Shown here: one piece after another, positions 1 through 8,222 of the stretch
How the letters are laid out: each line of letters starts with the position of its first letter
How positions within the stretch are numbered: the first letter of the stretch is position 1
Source: CALAED01 sp937891035
GTDB lineage: Bacteria > Actinomycetota > Actinomycetes > Streptosporangiales > Streptosporangiaceae
Reading direction: 5' to 3'
Assembly (NCBI GenBank): GCA_035642125.1
Contig: DASQSZ010000413.1
Span: 1-53,427 of the forward strand
DNA length: 53,427 nucleotides
The notes under the pieces: model-generated
Told to the model about the DNA's origin: nothing
What the model saw: only the letters and a program-made list of their open reading frames with translations
The model's database searches: none
Made by a program: the position numbers and the translations under genes

Positions 1-246
1 CCGCCCGAGCCGTTCCCGGTGCCGACTTTCGCCGGGAACCGGCAGCTGTGGGACAGCCCGCCGCCGACAACGCCGACCCCGACGCCGGGCGCGCCGTCCA
101 CCACTCCGTCCATCCCGCCGGAAGGCCCGCCCATTCCGACGGAAAGCCCCGGCGGGCCGATCCTGCCCTTCCCGCCGCGGCCGAGCGAGTCTCCGTCGCC
201 GAGCCCCAGCCCCACCAAGACCCGCCCGCAGCACATCGTCCAGTAG
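1..246 (+). CDS. C-terminal tail of a probable penicillin-binding protein (5' end outside window)
   Basis: The frame is open from base 1 and ends with TAG at 244-246. Only about 80 residues are visible. They begin with a short folded-looking stretch (PFPVPTFAGNRQLWDSP) followed by a Pro/Thr/Ser/Gly-rich tail. Such tails are typical of class A penicillin-binding proteins (transglycosylase/transpeptidase) of actinobacteria. A PBP gene commonly lies in this position upstream of the glycosyltransferase and rpsF genes in relatives. No catalytic motif is inside the window, so the identity is inferred from context and tail composition only. Confidence 0.55.
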   Translation, partial: PPEPFPVPTFAGNRQLWDSPPPTTPTPTPGAPSTTPSIPPEGPPIPTESPGGPILPFPPRPSESPSPSPSPTKTRPQHIVQ

Positions 247-417
247 CCCGGGTCCAGCGGGCCGCCGCCCCCGCCGGTCACCTGACCACCGGCGGTGGGC
301 GGTGCTGCCGGTCGGGCGTGGCGTAGCGAACCGCTCGGCGGAGTCCGCGGTCCCGCACTGACGGCGGGGTCGGCCGACCATTGCCGAGGAGGCCTGCGCA
401 CCGGCTAGGCTGCGCTC

Positions 418-1830
418 ATGTCTTCGTCCGATGCGGGTCTGGCCGTGGGGACAGGCGGGGCCGGGGGCGAAGAGCCCGGCGGTCGCCGGCCGGCGGGCGC
501 GGCATGGCTGCGGGTGGCGGAGCTGTCGCCGATGATCATTGCGACCACGATCGTCGTCGGCGCGCTCGGCTATCTCCAGAAGGTGCCATGCCGATCGATC
601 GGTTTCGACTACGAGCGGACCGTTCAGCGTGCGTGTTACACCGACATCTATCCGCTGTACTTCGTGCGCGGGCTCGCCGAGGGCAAGGTCCCGTACCTCG
701 ACAAGATCCCCGAACCCGTCGAATATCCGGTGCTGACCGGCTGGTTCATGCAGGCGATCTCCGCGCTGGTGCGCTGGACGCTGCCGGATGCCGCCGTCCA
801 GACGCGGGGCATGGCCTTCTTCGACCTCACCGTGGTCGCGCTCGGCCTGCTCGCCGTGCTCGCCGTGCTGGCCACTGTGTACGCGGCCGGGCCACGGCGC
901 GCGCTGCGGGCCGGGTTGATGTGCGCGCTGGCCCCCGGATTGGTGCTGGCCGCGTACATCAACTGGGATCTGCTGGCCGTGGCGCTGAGCGCGCTCGCGA
1001 TCGCCGCCTGGGCGGGGCGCCGGCCGGCCATCGCTGGGGTGCTGCTCGGCCTGGCGATCTCGGCGAAGTTCTACCCCCTGGTCTTCCTGTGGCCGCTCGT
1101 CCTGCTGTGCGTGCGGGCCGGGCGATGGCGGGCGCTCGGCCGGCTCGGCGCCGGCACCGCCGGGGCCTGGCTCATGGTGAACGTCCCGGTGATGCTGCTC
1201 GCGTGGGACGGCTGGTTGAGGTTCTACAGCTTCAGCGAGGAACGGCCGGTCGACTGGGGCTCGATCTTCTTCTTCGCCGCCAAGCAGGGGCAGACGTGGG
1301 TCGACGACGTGCCCACCCTCAACACGGTGGGCCAATTGTCGTTCGCCCTGCTCGCGCTCGGCATCGGGGTGGTCGCGCTGACCGCGCCCCGGCGCCCCCG
1401 GCTGCCGCAGTTGCTGTTCCTGGTGGCCGCCGCGTTCATGCTGACCAACAAGGTGTGGTCGCCGCAGTACGTGCTGTGGCTGCTGCCGCTCGTGGTGCTG
1501 GCCCGGCCGCGGCTGCCCGCCTTCTTGGTGTGGCAGGCGGGGGAGATCACCTACTTTTTCGGCATTTGGTGGTATCTGCTGAACGTCCAAACGAACGGCG
1601 CGGACGGCATCGGCGACGGCGCCTACTTCGCGACGATGCTGGCCCGGTTCTTGAGCGTGCTGGCGATGGCGGTGCTGGTCGTCGTCGACATCTACCGGCC
1701 CGGACGCGATCTGGTCCGGCAGGACGATGTCGACGATCCGGCCGGCGGCGTCTTCGATGGCGCCCAGGACCGGTTCCGGCTGACCGGCCTGACCCGTCCG
1801 ATCACCAGTGCCGGCCGCGCTCCAGCGTAA
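418..1830 (+). CDS. Integral membrane glycosyltransferase, GT87/DUF2029-type
   Basis: 470-residue protein with about 12 hydrophobic segments after a short Gly-rich cytoplasmic N-terminus. The loop after the first membrane segment carries acidic/aromatic residues (FDYERTV, then YPLYFVRGL and EYPVLTGWF), as in polyprenol-phosphate-mannose-dependent GT87 enzymes. The family transfers mannose or arabinose from a lipid carrier to cell-envelope glycans on the outer face of the membrane. The ATG at 418 gives the first plausible start. The stop overlaps the start of the next membrane glycosyltransferase by 23 nt, so the two are probably co-expressed. The exact sugar and acceptor cannot be read from the sequence. 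Confidence 0.75.
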   Translation: MSSSDAGLAVGTGGAGGEEPGGRRPAGAAWLRVAELSPMIIATTIVVGALGYLQKVPCRSIGFDYERTVQRACYTDIYPLYFVRGLAEGKVPYLDKIPEPVEYPVLTGWFMQAISALVRWTLPDAAVQTRGMAFFDLTVVALGLLAVLAVLATVYAAGPRRALRAGLMCALAPGLVLAAYINWDLLAVALSALAIAAWAGRRPAIAGVLLGLAISAKFYPLVFLWPLVLLCVRAGRWRALGRLGAGTAGAWLMVNVPVMLLAWDGWLRFYSFSEERPVDWGSIFFFAAKQGQTWVDDVPTLNTVGQLSFALLALGIGVVALTAPRRPRLPQLLFLVAAAFMLTNKVWSPQYVLWLLPLVVLARPRLPAFLVWQAGEITYFFGIWWYLLNVQTNGADGIGDGAYFATMLARFLSVLAMAVLVVVDIYRPGRDLVRQDDVDDPAGGVFDGAQDRFRLTGLTRPITSAGRAPA

Positions 1831-2932
1831 GCCGCGGCGCGCGGGGAGCAGGTCTGACCGCGCCGCGCTGATCACATGGCTGGCTACCAGGGCCGCCGTG
1901 GTGCTCATCGCCGTGGTGGCCGCGCGCGTGCTCGTCCGCGGCGACCTGCGCGAGCCGTTCCTCGACCGCTGGACCCAATGGGACGTCGATCATCTCATCG
2001 AGATCGCGCGGTACGGCTATGACGGCGATCCGAGCCAGCCGCCCGACCCCGGGCTGCCCGGATTCTTCCCCGGCTTCCCGCTGCTGTTGCGCGCGTTGCA
2101 CTTCGTGGTGCCGGACTGGCAGATCGCCGCGTTGCTCATCTCGTTCGCCGCGGGCGGGATCGCCATGGTCGCGCTGGCCCGGCTGGGTGAGCGCGAGGGG
2201 CCGCCGGGCGCCGGGCCGCGCGCGGTGATCGCGTTGCTGCTCAGCCCGATGGCGGTGTTCTTGTTCGCCGGGTACACCGAGCCGCTCTTCCTCGCCTGCG
2301 CGCTGCCCGCCTGGTTGCTGGCGCGGCAGGGGCGCTGGGAGGCGGCGGCGCTGTGTGCGTGCGCCGCCGGATTCGTCCGCGTCACCGGGGTCTTCCTGGC
2401 GATAGCGCTGGTCGTGGAGTTCGTGGTCCACGATCGCCGATGGCGGCGGCTGCCGTGGCTGGTGCCCCCGTTCCTCGGAGTCGCGGGGTACATGACGTAC
2501 CAATGGGCGCGCACCGGCGACTGGTTCGCCTGGCAGCACGCGCAGGAGCGGGGGTGGGGGCGCACCATGGTCCCGCCCTGGGAGGCCCTGCAGACCACCT
2601 GGGCGGCGGCGTTCGGGCAGCACAACGAGTTCACGGTCGCCTTCCGGGTGGAACTGCTCGCGGCGTTGGCCGGCGTGTTGCTGACGGGATGGCTGGCGGC
2701 GCGGCGCAGGTGGCCGGAATTCACTTACGTCGGGTTGCAGGTGGCCGCGCTGGTGACCTCGGCGTTCTATCTGTCCATCGGGCGGTCGACGCTGCTGTGG
2801 TGGCCGCTGTGGCTGGCCATCGGCGCGCTCGGCGTGCGCCGCCCGCGTACCTTCGTTGCCCTGGTCGCCCTCAGCACGCCGTTGCTCATCGCGCAGATCG
2901 TGCAGTTCACATCGGGAGCTTGGGCGGGCTGA
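1808..2932 (+). CDS. Integral membrane mannosyltransferase-like protein (PIG-V-like)
   Basis: 374 residues, mostly hydrophobic, about 8-10 membrane segments. After the first one comes a loop with RWTQWDVDHLIEIARYGYD and then PGFFPGFPLL. This W-D...Y-G-Y...F-F-P-x-x-P pattern is seen in PIG-V-type and related lipid-linked-sugar mannosyltransferases, whose active site lies in the first extracytoplasmic loop. The GTG at 1808 lies inside the end of the preceding glycosyltransferase gene; no strong ribosome site is visible, so translational coupling is likely. A later GTG near 1900 is a less attractive alternative because it removes the basic N-terminus. The acceptor is unknown. Confidence 0.7.
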   Translation: MPAALQRKPRRAGSRSDRAALITWLATRAAVVLIAVVAARVLVRGDLREPFLDRWTQWDVDHLIEIARYGYDGDPSQPPDPGLPGFFPGFPLLLRALHFVVPDWQIAALLISFAAGGIAMVALARLGEREGPPGAGPRAVIALLLSPMAVFLFAGYTEPLFLACALPAWLLARQGRWEAAALCACAAGFVRVTGVFLAIALVVEFVVHDRRWRRLPWLVPPFLGVAGYMTYQWARTGDWFAWQHAQERGWGRTMVPPWEALQTTWAAAFGQHNEFTVAFRVELLAALAGVLLTGWLAARRRWPEFTYVGLQVAALVTSAFYLSIGRSTLLWWPLWLAIGALGVRRPRTFVALVALSTPLLIAQIVQFTSGAWAG

Positions 2933-3158
2933 TCCCGGCTGCGGACGCCGCCATGGGTGCCGGAGTGCCCATGGCGCCGAACGTGGCCGGGCCACGGGGG
3001 GTTGGCTTGGCGCGTGGCCGGTGCCCGGTCCGGCTACGGGTCCCGCGTGTTCTGGGATTCCGGAGCGGGTGGGGACGCGGTCTCGTAACGGGCTCTCTCG
3101 TCGGACTCCGCGGGTCGCCGCCGTCGCGCCGGGCCGGCGGGTCGCATCGGCCGACGGG

Positions 3159-3929
3159 TCAAAGGTGCTCGCGTAGCCAGGCGATGTCGTCGGCCTGCCC
3201 CTCGGCCGGGGTCTCGACCAGCGTCGGCGCGCCCGCCGCCCGTACGACGGTCAGCAGCAGCTCGGGATCGATGGTGCCGTTGCCGAGGTTGGCATGGCGG
3301 TCGGCGCCGGAGTCGAAGGCGTCTCTGCTGTCGTTGCAGTGCACGAGGTCGATCCGCCCGGTGATCGATTTGATCCGGTCGACCGCGTCGACCAGCTCCT
3401 CGCCGGCGGAGTGGGCGTGGCAGGTGTCGAGGCAGAACCCGACGTTCTTGTCGAGGTCGGCGACTCCGTCGAGGGTCTCCCAGAGCCGGGCGATCCGGTC
3501 GAACTTGCGCGCCATCGCATTACCGCCGCCCGCGGTGTTCTCGATGTAGATCGGGATCGGGCACGACTCGAGCCGCTCGAAGACCTTGCGCCAGTTGTCG
3601 AAGCCGAGTTGCGGATCGTCGCTGTCGAGCACATGCCCGCCGTGCACGATGAGCGCCTTGGCGCCGATCGAGGCGGCCGCATGGAGGTGCTGGCCGAGCA
3701 GCTTGCGGCTGGGGATGCGGATGCGGTTGTTGGACGTCGCGACGTTGACCCGATACGGCGCGTGGATATAGATCTCCAGCCCGGAGGTGGTGATCTCTTC
3801 GATGCCGTCCGGCAGCACGGGTTGCTTCCACCCTTGCGGGTCGCCGAGGAAGAACTGCGCGATGTCCGCCTTCCGCGCGATGGCCCCGGCGAGGATGTCG
3901 CTTTGGTGGACGTGGGCTCCGATACGCAT
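3159..3929 (-). CDS. nfo: Deoxyribonuclease IV-like AP endonuclease (Nfo family TIM barrel)
   Basis: 256-residue TIM-barrel protein beginning MRIGAHVHQSD. Metal-ligand motifs of the endonuclease IV family are all present in order: YIHAPY, IVHGGHV, YIENTAGGG, CLDTCHAHSAG, HCNDSRD with GADRHANLGNG, and LVETPAE. The family uses three zinc ions to cut the backbone 5' of abasic sites during base excision repair. The frame runs on upstream without a stop to about 4433, but the ATG at 3929 is chosen because the family's first strand (RIGAHV) starts there. It is read convergently with the upstream glycosyltransferases and has no operon partner. Length is slightly under the usual 280. Confidence 0.88.
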   Translation of the reverse strand: MRIGAHVHQSDILAGAIARKADIAQFFLGDPQGWKQPVLPDGIEEITTSGLEIYIHAPYRVNVATSNNRIRIPSRKLLGQHLHAAASIGAKALIVHGGHVLDSDDPQLGFDNWRKVFERLESCPIPIYIENTAGGGNAMARKFDRIARLWETLDGVADLDKNVGFCLDTCHAHSAGEELVDAVDRIKSITGRIDLVHCNDSRDAFDSGADRHANLGNGTIDPELLLTVVRAAGAPTLVETPAEGQADDIAWLREHL

Positions 3930-4105
3930 GGCGCCCAGGCTAGCCGCGCCGTCAGACGTTTTCCGGCAGAGCGCCGGATGCGAAGAAGCCGCGGAGGGCC
4001 GGGATGGGCGGGAAGGCCCGATCATGCCGGGGCGGCGGCCCGGACGTTCGGGGTGGGAACGGCGACCGTGGCCGCGCCGGCACCGCGCCGGCACACGGCA
4101 CCGCC

Positions 4106-4405
4106 TCAGTAGCTGAAGCCGCCGTTTCCGATCGCCAGCCCGAGCCCGACGAACGAGCCGATCATGCCGATGACGTTGAGCCAGCGCTGGCCCGTCGTCA
4201 CCGACACCATCTGGGAGTAGAGGGCGATCGGGAAGCCGACGAGCCCGATGAGCGTCGCCGGCAGGTGCGCGGCGACGACGAGACCCAGCCCGAACGCGAC
4301 GACGCCCAGTACGAAGGAGATGACGGCCAGCGAGTTCTCCTTCGGATGCCGCTCGCCGTCGTTGTTCAGCATCGTGATGCGCGGCCGACGGGCCACCTGA
4401 GGCAT
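4106..4405 (-). CDS. Small four-helix membrane protein, unknown function
   Basis: 99 residues starting with ATG at 4403-4405. A short charged N-terminus (ending HPKENS) precedes three or four hydrophobic helices separated by Gly-rich turns; the C-terminus is GNGGFSY. It resembles the many small DUF4190-like membrane proteins of actinobacteria, but no residue points to a specific activity. The gene lies alone between nfo and the rpsF block, read toward nfo. Confidence 0.6.
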   Translation of the reverse strand: MPQVARRPRITMLNNDGERHPKENSLAVISFVLGVVAFGLGLVVAAHLPATLIGLVGFPIALYSQMVSVTTGQRWLNVIGMIGSFVGLGLAIGNGGFSY

Positions 4406-4563
4406 CGAGCCACCCCCTCGCCGGATGAGCCACTACGTGCCAGTTGATTCCCTGATCACCTGTTCGTCAAGCGATTCCAGAGATCACGCCGGCACTTGTC
4501 GGCGTTCTGTCGTGGGGTTCCGATAGCGTCGAACATGACTTCGATCGATCACTCGGAGGAGAT

Positions 4564-4746
4564 ATGAACGGGTGCGTGACGACGAGCGCCGATGACCTCG
4601 CGACGCTCGGCGACGTGGAATTGATCGACGAGCTGTCGCTGCTGACGACGCAGACGGCGCGCATGCGGGCGCGGATGGCCGACATCATCGCCGAGCTCGA
4701 CCGCCGCAGAACTCGCGCGACGGGTTCGTGTGCCGTCAGTTGTTGA
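4564..4746 (+). CDS. Small hypothetical protein (60 aa)
   Basis: A strong ribosome-binding site (GGAGGAG, 4555-4561) sits just upstream of ATG 4564. The product is acidic in the middle, with a predicted amphipathic helix (residues about 15-50, regular Leu/Ile/Met spacing and Arg/Glu pairs) that could be a coiled coil. It ends in Cys-containing GSCAVSC. The ORF is short and ends just before the rpsF leader. The RBS is the best argument that it is translated. No family recognised. Confidence 0.5.
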   Translation: MNGCVTTSADDLATLGDVELIDELSLLTTQTARMRARMADIIAELDRRRTRATGSCAVSC

Positions 4747-4758
4747 TAGCCTTTGTCG

Positions 4759-4842
4759 GTCCGCCGGGCCTGCCCGCGAGCATCGCGGTGCGGCATCCGG
4801 CGGGCGGACGCACGAGCCCTCCTGTCACGGAGACCCCGTGAC
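4759..4842 (+). promoter_or_regulatory. Structured leader upstream of rpsF
   Basis: Two hairpins lie between the small ORF and rpsF. The first is a long imperfect one: GTCCGCCGG at 4759-4767 faces CCGGCGGGCGGAC at 4797-4809. The second is a perfect 7-bp stem, GTCACGG 4824-4830 against CCGTGAC 4836-4842, with a 5-nt loop. Leaders of rpsF mRNAs in many bacteria bind the S6:S18 complex for autoregulation; whether these hairpins do so is inference. Confidence 0.35.
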
Positions 4843-4873
4843 CGCACGAGACCAGAGGAGGTAGGGACACAGC

Positions 4874-5164
4874 ATGCGTCGCTACGAACTCATGATCATC
4901 CTTGATCCGAACATCGAGGAGCGCACCGTCGCGCCGTCGATCGACCAGTTCCTTGGGGTCGTGAAGACCGACGGCGGCAGCGTGGAGAAGGTCGACGTCT
5001 GGGGCCGCCGGCGCCTGGCGTACGAAATCAATAAGAAGTCCGAAGGCATCTACGCGGTCATCGACCTCACGGCGCAGCCTGACACGGTCAAAGAGCTTGA
5101 CCGGCAGCTCAACCTGAACGAGTCGATCCTGCGTACGAAGGTCATCCGTCCCGAGGCCCACTGA
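4874..5164 (+). CDS. rpsF: 30S ribosomal protein S6
   Basis: 96 residues beginning MRRYELMIILDPNIEERT, the characteristic S6 N-terminus, with VDVWGRRRLAYEINKKSEG and LNESILRTKVIRPE typical of the family. S6 binds the central domain of 16S rRNA as a heterodimer with S18, whose gene lies two genes downstream. The ribosome site GAGGAGG is at 4856-4862. First gene of the conserved rpsF-ssb-rpsR-rplI operon. Confidence 0.97.
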   Translation: MRRYELMIILDPNIEERTVAPSIDQFLGVVKTDGGSVEKVDVWGRRRLAYEINKKSEGIYAVIDLTAQPDTVKELDRQLNLNESILRTKVIRPEAH

Positions 5165-5203
5165 GCCGCGTCTCAGGGCCGAAGATCAGCCGGAGCAAGC
5201 CCC

Positions 5204-5749
5204 ATGGCAGCAGGCGACACCCAGATCACCATCGTCGGGAACCTCGTCGAGGACCCGAATCTTCGTTTCACGCCCAGCGGGCAGGCCGTCGCGAGCTTCC
5301 GCGTGGCGTCCACTCCGCGATACATGGACCGGCAGACCAACGAGTGGAAAGACGGCGAGAGCCTCTTCCTCACCTGCAACGTCTGGCGGCAGGCGGCCGA
5401 GAACGTCGCCGAGAGCCTGCAGCGCGGCATGCGGGTGATCGTCCAAGGGCGGCTCAAGCAGCGGTCGTATGAGACCCGCGAGGGTGAGAAGCGCACCGTC
5501 TACGAGATCGAGGCCGACGAGGTCGGGCCCTCGCTGCGCAACGCCACCGCCAAGGTGGTCAAGACCCAGCGACAGGGCGGCGGCTACGGCGGCGGCCAGG
5601 CGGGCGGCGGCCAGGGCGGCGGCTTCGGCGGCGGCGGTTACGGCGGCGGCCAGGCGAGCGGCGGCCAGGCCGACGACCCGTGGGCCACCGGCGGCCCGAG
5701 CGCTGGTGGCGGCGGTGGCGCCGGTTACTCCGACGACCCTCCGTTCTAG
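5204..5749 (+). CDS. ssb: Single-stranded DNA-binding protein
   Basis: 181 residues. The OB-fold occupies residues 1 to about 115 (GDTQITIVGNLVEDPNLRFT, FLTCNVWRQAAENVAESL, VIVQGRLKQRSYETREGEK). It is followed by a long Gly/Gln-rich flexible linker and the acidic tip YSDDPPF that recruits replication and repair partners. It acts as a tetramer at the replication fork. Sits between rpsF (39-nt gap) and rpsR, the usual actinobacterial arrangement. The Gly-rich linker is encoded by GGC-rich imperfect repeats (5576-5670), prone to length change. Confidence 0.96.
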   Translation: MAAGDTQITIVGNLVEDPNLRFTPSGQAVASFRVASTPRYMDRQTNEWKDGESLFLTCNVWRQAAENVAESLQRGMRVIVQGRLKQRSYETREGEKRTVYEIEADEVGPSLRNATAKVVKTQRQGGGYGGGQAGGGQGGGFGGGGYGGGQASGGQADDPWATGGPSAGGGGGAGYSDDPPF

Positions 5750-5784
5750 CCGACCACCGGCATAGACAAACGCACACCGACCAT

Positions 5785-5800
5785 CCCCGCTCAGGCGGGG
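5785..5800 (+). terminator. Strong GC hairpin between ssb and rpsR
   Basis: CCCCGC (5785-5790), loop TCAG, GCGGGG (5795-5800): a perfect 6-bp stem. There is no U-run after it, so it may act as an mRNA processing or stability element, or partial attenuator, within the operon rather than a full terminator. Confidence 0.45.
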
Positions 5801-5822
5801 CTCTGCATCGAGGAGCACCATG

Positions 5823-6059
5823 ATGGCGAAGCCACCTGTACGCAAGCCGAAGAAGAAGGTTTGCCTGTTCTGTCAGGAGAAGATCTCCTACGTCGACTAC
5901 AAGGACACCGCGCTGCTGCGCAAGTTCATCTCCGACCGTGGCAAGATCCGCGCGCGCCGAGTGACGGGCAACTGCACGCAGCACCAGCGCGATGTCGCCA
6001 CCGCCATCAAGAACGCCCGTGAGATGGCGCTGCTGCCCTACACGAGTACTGCGAGGTAG
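5823..6059 (+). CDS. rpsR: 30S ribosomal protein S18
   Basis: 78 residues beginning MAKPPVRKPKKKVCLFC. Two ATG codons are adjacent (5820 and 5823). The second is preferred because AGGAG at 5811-5815 is then 7 nt away and the product matches the usual S18 start. The protein has CLFC near the N-terminus and NCTQH later, a CxxC...CxxH arrangement that could hold zinc; actinobacteria often also carry a second, zinc-independent S18. Partner of S6 in 30S assembly. Confidence 0.97.
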   Translation: MAKPPVRKPKKKVCLFCQEKISYVDYKDTALLRKFISDRGKIRARRVTGNCTQHQRDVATAIKNAREMALLPYTSTAR

Positions 6060-6062
6060 CCG

Positions 6063-6509
6063 ATGAAACTCATCCTTACCCAGGAGGTCGCCGGCCTCGG
6101 TGAGCCGGGCGACGTAATCGAGGTCAAGGACGGCTACGGGCGCAACTACCTGCTGCCGCGCGGCTTCGCCTTGAAGTGGACCCGGGGGGCCGAGCGGCAG
6201 ATCGAGTTGATCAAGAAGGCCCGGTCCGCCCGCGAGATCGCCAGCCTGGACCACGCCCGCGAGGTGGCCGAGCGGCTCCGCTCACTCAAGGTCACCCTGG
6301 CCACCCGGGCCGGCAGCAGTGGCCGGCTCTTCGGCTCAGTGACCGCCGGCGACATCGCCAGCGCGGTCAAGCGGGCCGGCGGCCCCGACCTCGACCGGCG
6401 TCGCATCGAGATGTCCAACCCGATCAAGACCCTCGGGTCGCACCAGGTCTCGGTCCGCCTGCACCCCGAGGTGCACGCCGCCATCTCGCTCGAGGTCGTC
6501 GCGGCTTGA
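6063..6509 (+). CDS. rplI: 50S ribosomal protein L9
   Basis: 148 residues. The N-terminal RNA-binding domain has the classical signature MKLILTQEVAGLGEPGDVIEVKDGYGRNYLLP. A long connecting helix and C-terminal domain follow (GRLFGSVTAGDIA, VSVRLHPEVHA). Starts 3 nt after the rpsR stop; last gene of the ribosomal operon, with a terminator-like hairpin 47 nt downstream. Confidence 0.97.
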   Translation: MKLILTQEVAGLGEPGDVIEVKDGYGRNYLLPRGFALKWTRGAERQIELIKKARSAREIASLDHAREVAERLRSLKVTLATRAGSSGRLFGSVTAGDIASAVKRAGGPDLDRRRIEMSNPIKTLGSHQVSVRLHPEVHAAISLEVVAA

Positions 6510-6555
6510 CCCGGGCGGCCGCCCCCCATGGCGGGGCGCCGACGTACGCGAAAAG

Positions 6556-6586
6556 AAGGCCGGCCCCACCGCACGGGTCCGGCCTT
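6556..6586 (+). terminator. Terminator-like hairpin after rplI
   Basis: AAGGCCGG (6556-6563) pairs perfectly with CCGGCCTT (6579-6586) across a 15-nt loop. No long T-run follows, which is normal in high-GC actinobacteria. It lies where the rpsF-rplI operon should end. Confidence 0.65.
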
Positions 6587-6601
6587 CCCGCGTCTTTGCT
6601 C

Positions 6602-6617
6602 GGTTCCACGTGAAACA
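6602..6617. other. parS: parS-like ParB-binding site
   Basis: GGTTCCACGTGAAACA matches the widely conserved parS 16-mer TGTTTCACGTGAAACA at 14 of 16 positions, with the central 14-mer matching at 13 of 14. In actinobacteria many parS sites cluster around oriC, and this one lies in the intergenic space between rplI and an amidase gene in an origin-proximal gene block. Other CACGTG cores seen in the window lack the flanking GTTT/AAAC arms. Confidence 0.65.
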
Positions 6618-6771
6618 CTTCACTCACTGGGGTCTCGGCGCCCCCTGCAGCCCCAATCGCCGGCCTCGGCGCGCGTCGCCGAGGTTGACGCGCGGATGAT
6701 CCTTAAGTCCTTGGTCATCGTCACCTCTCTCGCTACCGTCCGTAATCAGTTGTGGCGAGAGGGGATGGTTC

Positions 6772-7503
6772 ATGGATGCCTGGCTGAGCCGTCGCGCATT
6801 GCTGGGCGGAACACTCGGGGGAGGGCTGCTTGCCGCCGTCGAGACCGGCGCCGTGCCGACGTTTCTGGAGGCCGACCCGGCCGCTGCGGCCGACGTGGCC
6901 GACGTGGATCAGCTGCGCCGATCCATCAAACGGCTGGTGCGGACGCGAAGGCAGTGGCGGGCACGTCACCCAAGGTGGCGTATCGAGGTGCTCGATCGCG
7001 CTCCGGATCACATCGTGATCCACCACACGGAGACGCCGAATACCAAGCTCATGTCGCTGTCGCACGCGTACGCGCTGTCGCGGCAGATCCAGCACTTCCA
7101 CATGAACGGCCGGGGTTGGAACGACATCGGTCAGCAGCTCACGATCAGCAGAGGGGGACATGTGATGGAAGGCCGCCAGCACAGTCTGTCGGCCATCCTC
7201 ACCGGGCGGCACGTGCTCGGCGCCCAGACGCGGCATCACAACAGCCATACGATCGGCATCGAGAACGAGGGCACCTACACCGTCGCCCGCGTCCCCCCGA
7301 GACAATGGTCCGCGCTGGTGCAGACCTGCTCGATCCTCTGCGCGGCGTACGGGCTGAATCCGTACCGCGCGATCGTCGGGCATCGAGACTTCAATCGCAC
7401 CGATTGTCCGGGTGACGTGCTGTACGCGCGGTTGCCCAAGTTGCGGCGGGCGGTGGCCGCTCGGCTCGCGGGTCCGCGCCGGCACCCGGGAGCCGACTAC
7501 TGA
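6772..7503 (+). CDS. Exported N-acetylmuramoyl-L-alanine amidase (Amidase_2/PGRP family)
   Basis: 243 residues. The N-terminus (LSRRALLGGTLGGGLLAAVETGA) has an Arg-Arg pair before a hydrophobic Gly-rich stretch, suggesting a Tat-type signal. The amidase domain spans about 75-225: HIVIHHTETPN carries the first zinc histidine, GRGWNDIGQQLTI and HNSHTIGIENEG are family motifs, and IVGHRDFNRTDCPGD carries the second His and the zinc Cys. Such enzymes cut the bond between MurNAc and the stem peptide in cell-wall turnover. The start is ATG at 6772, just after GAGAGGGGATGGTTC. Unlike the upstream operon it appears to be a separate transcription unit. Confidence 0.85.
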   Translation: MDAWLSRRALLGGTLGGGLLAAVETGAVPTFLEADPAAAADVADVDQLRRSIKRLVRTRRQWRARHPRWRIEVLDRAPDHIVIHHTETPNTKLMSLSHAYALSRQIQHFHMNGRGWNDIGQQLTISRGGHVMEGRQHSLSAILTGRHVLGAQTRHHNSHTIGIENEGTYTVARVPPRQWSALVQTCSILCAAYGLNPYRAIVGHRDFNRTDCPGDVLYARLPKLRRAVAARLAGPRRHPGADY

Positions 7504-7586
7504 TCAGGCTCGGTGGCCACGCGACCGTGTGAGCCCGCGCTGGTGGGGGATGTGAACCGGGGGGTCGGAAAGCCAGAGGAGTGACC

Positions 7587-7844
7587 ATGACCGATGAGCG
7601 CTCCGCGCCACCCCGGGTCAGCCTGCTCGCGTTCGGGTCGCTGGCCTGCGGCATCATCTGGGCCCTGGGGTTGGGCAGCATCTGCGCGGTGATCTTGGGG
7701 CACTTGGCGTTGCGCCGGCTGCGACGCACCGGACAGGCGGGGCGCACTATGGCGATCATCGGGCTCGTGCTCGGTTACACCGGGGTCGTGGTCACGTTCA
7801 TGCTCTGGCTGGGCGGTAGCGTCACGGTCCAGGGCGGCTCATAG
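7587..7844 (+). CDS. DUF4190-type small membrane protein
   Basis: 85 residues when started at ATG 7587, which AGAGGAG (7575-7581) serves with a 5-nt gap; GTG 7581 overlaps that site and is rejected. It has a charged N-terminus (MTDERSAPPRVS), then two hydrophobic segments around a basic hinge (HLALRRLRRTGQAGRTMA). This is the DUF4190 layout: two transmembrane helices joined by a G-H-x-A...R...GR-x-hydrophobic loop. Function unknown. Confidence 0.65.
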   Translation: MTDERSAPPRVSLLAFGSLACGIIWALGLGSICAVILGHLALRRLRRTGQAGRTMAIIGLVLGYTGVVVTFMLWLGGSVTVQGGS

Positions 7845-7969
7845 GACCGGCTGGGTACGCGGCGCGGCACTCCGCTCGGCCGGCCGGCCGCGCTGGTCCT
7901 TCCCGTCAGCCTGGTGCGCGGCCGGGGAGGCCGGCGATGCGCATCGGCCCGTCGACTTTGGCGCACGCC

Positions 7970-8155
7970 CTACTCGCCGCGGCCATATCGCGTGCGGCTG
8001 CGGGCGATCTCAGGGTCGAGGCCCTCGACCAAGGACCAGATGCCGGCCACCCGCTCGACCAGCCGCTCGGTGGGCAGGCCGGCGAGTCGCTCGGCCGCGA
8101 GGTCGTCGAGCGCCTGGGTCAGCCGGGCCAGCCGATCGCCCTGTTGGGAACACAT
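7970..8155 (-). CDS. Small helical hypothetical protein (61 aa)
   Basis: Predicted all-helical, with motifs RLARLTQALDDLAAERL and ERVAGIWSLVEGLDPEIARS. Similar short proteins occur in actinobacteria, and the amino-acid pattern is protein-like rather than a shadow: hydrophobics are spaced as in amphipathic helices. Read in the same direction as the MATE gene upstream, 67 nt away. No function can be assigned. Confidence 0.5.
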   Translation of the reverse strand: MCSQQGDRLARLTQALDDLAAERLAGLPTERLVERVAGIWSLVEGLDPEIARSRTRYGRGE

Positions 8156-8222
8156 GTTCGAAGCCTATCGGAACGGGGTTGTGCGCGTGACGGGTTCTTG
8201 TGGATGCCGTCGGCGAATGCCG

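Noticed and set aside
381..1871. 496-residue frame overlapping the GT87 gene in another phase
   Set aside because: Arg/Gly/Ala-rich composition without hydrophobic segments or motifs; shadow of the real membrane-protein gene in GC-rich DNA.
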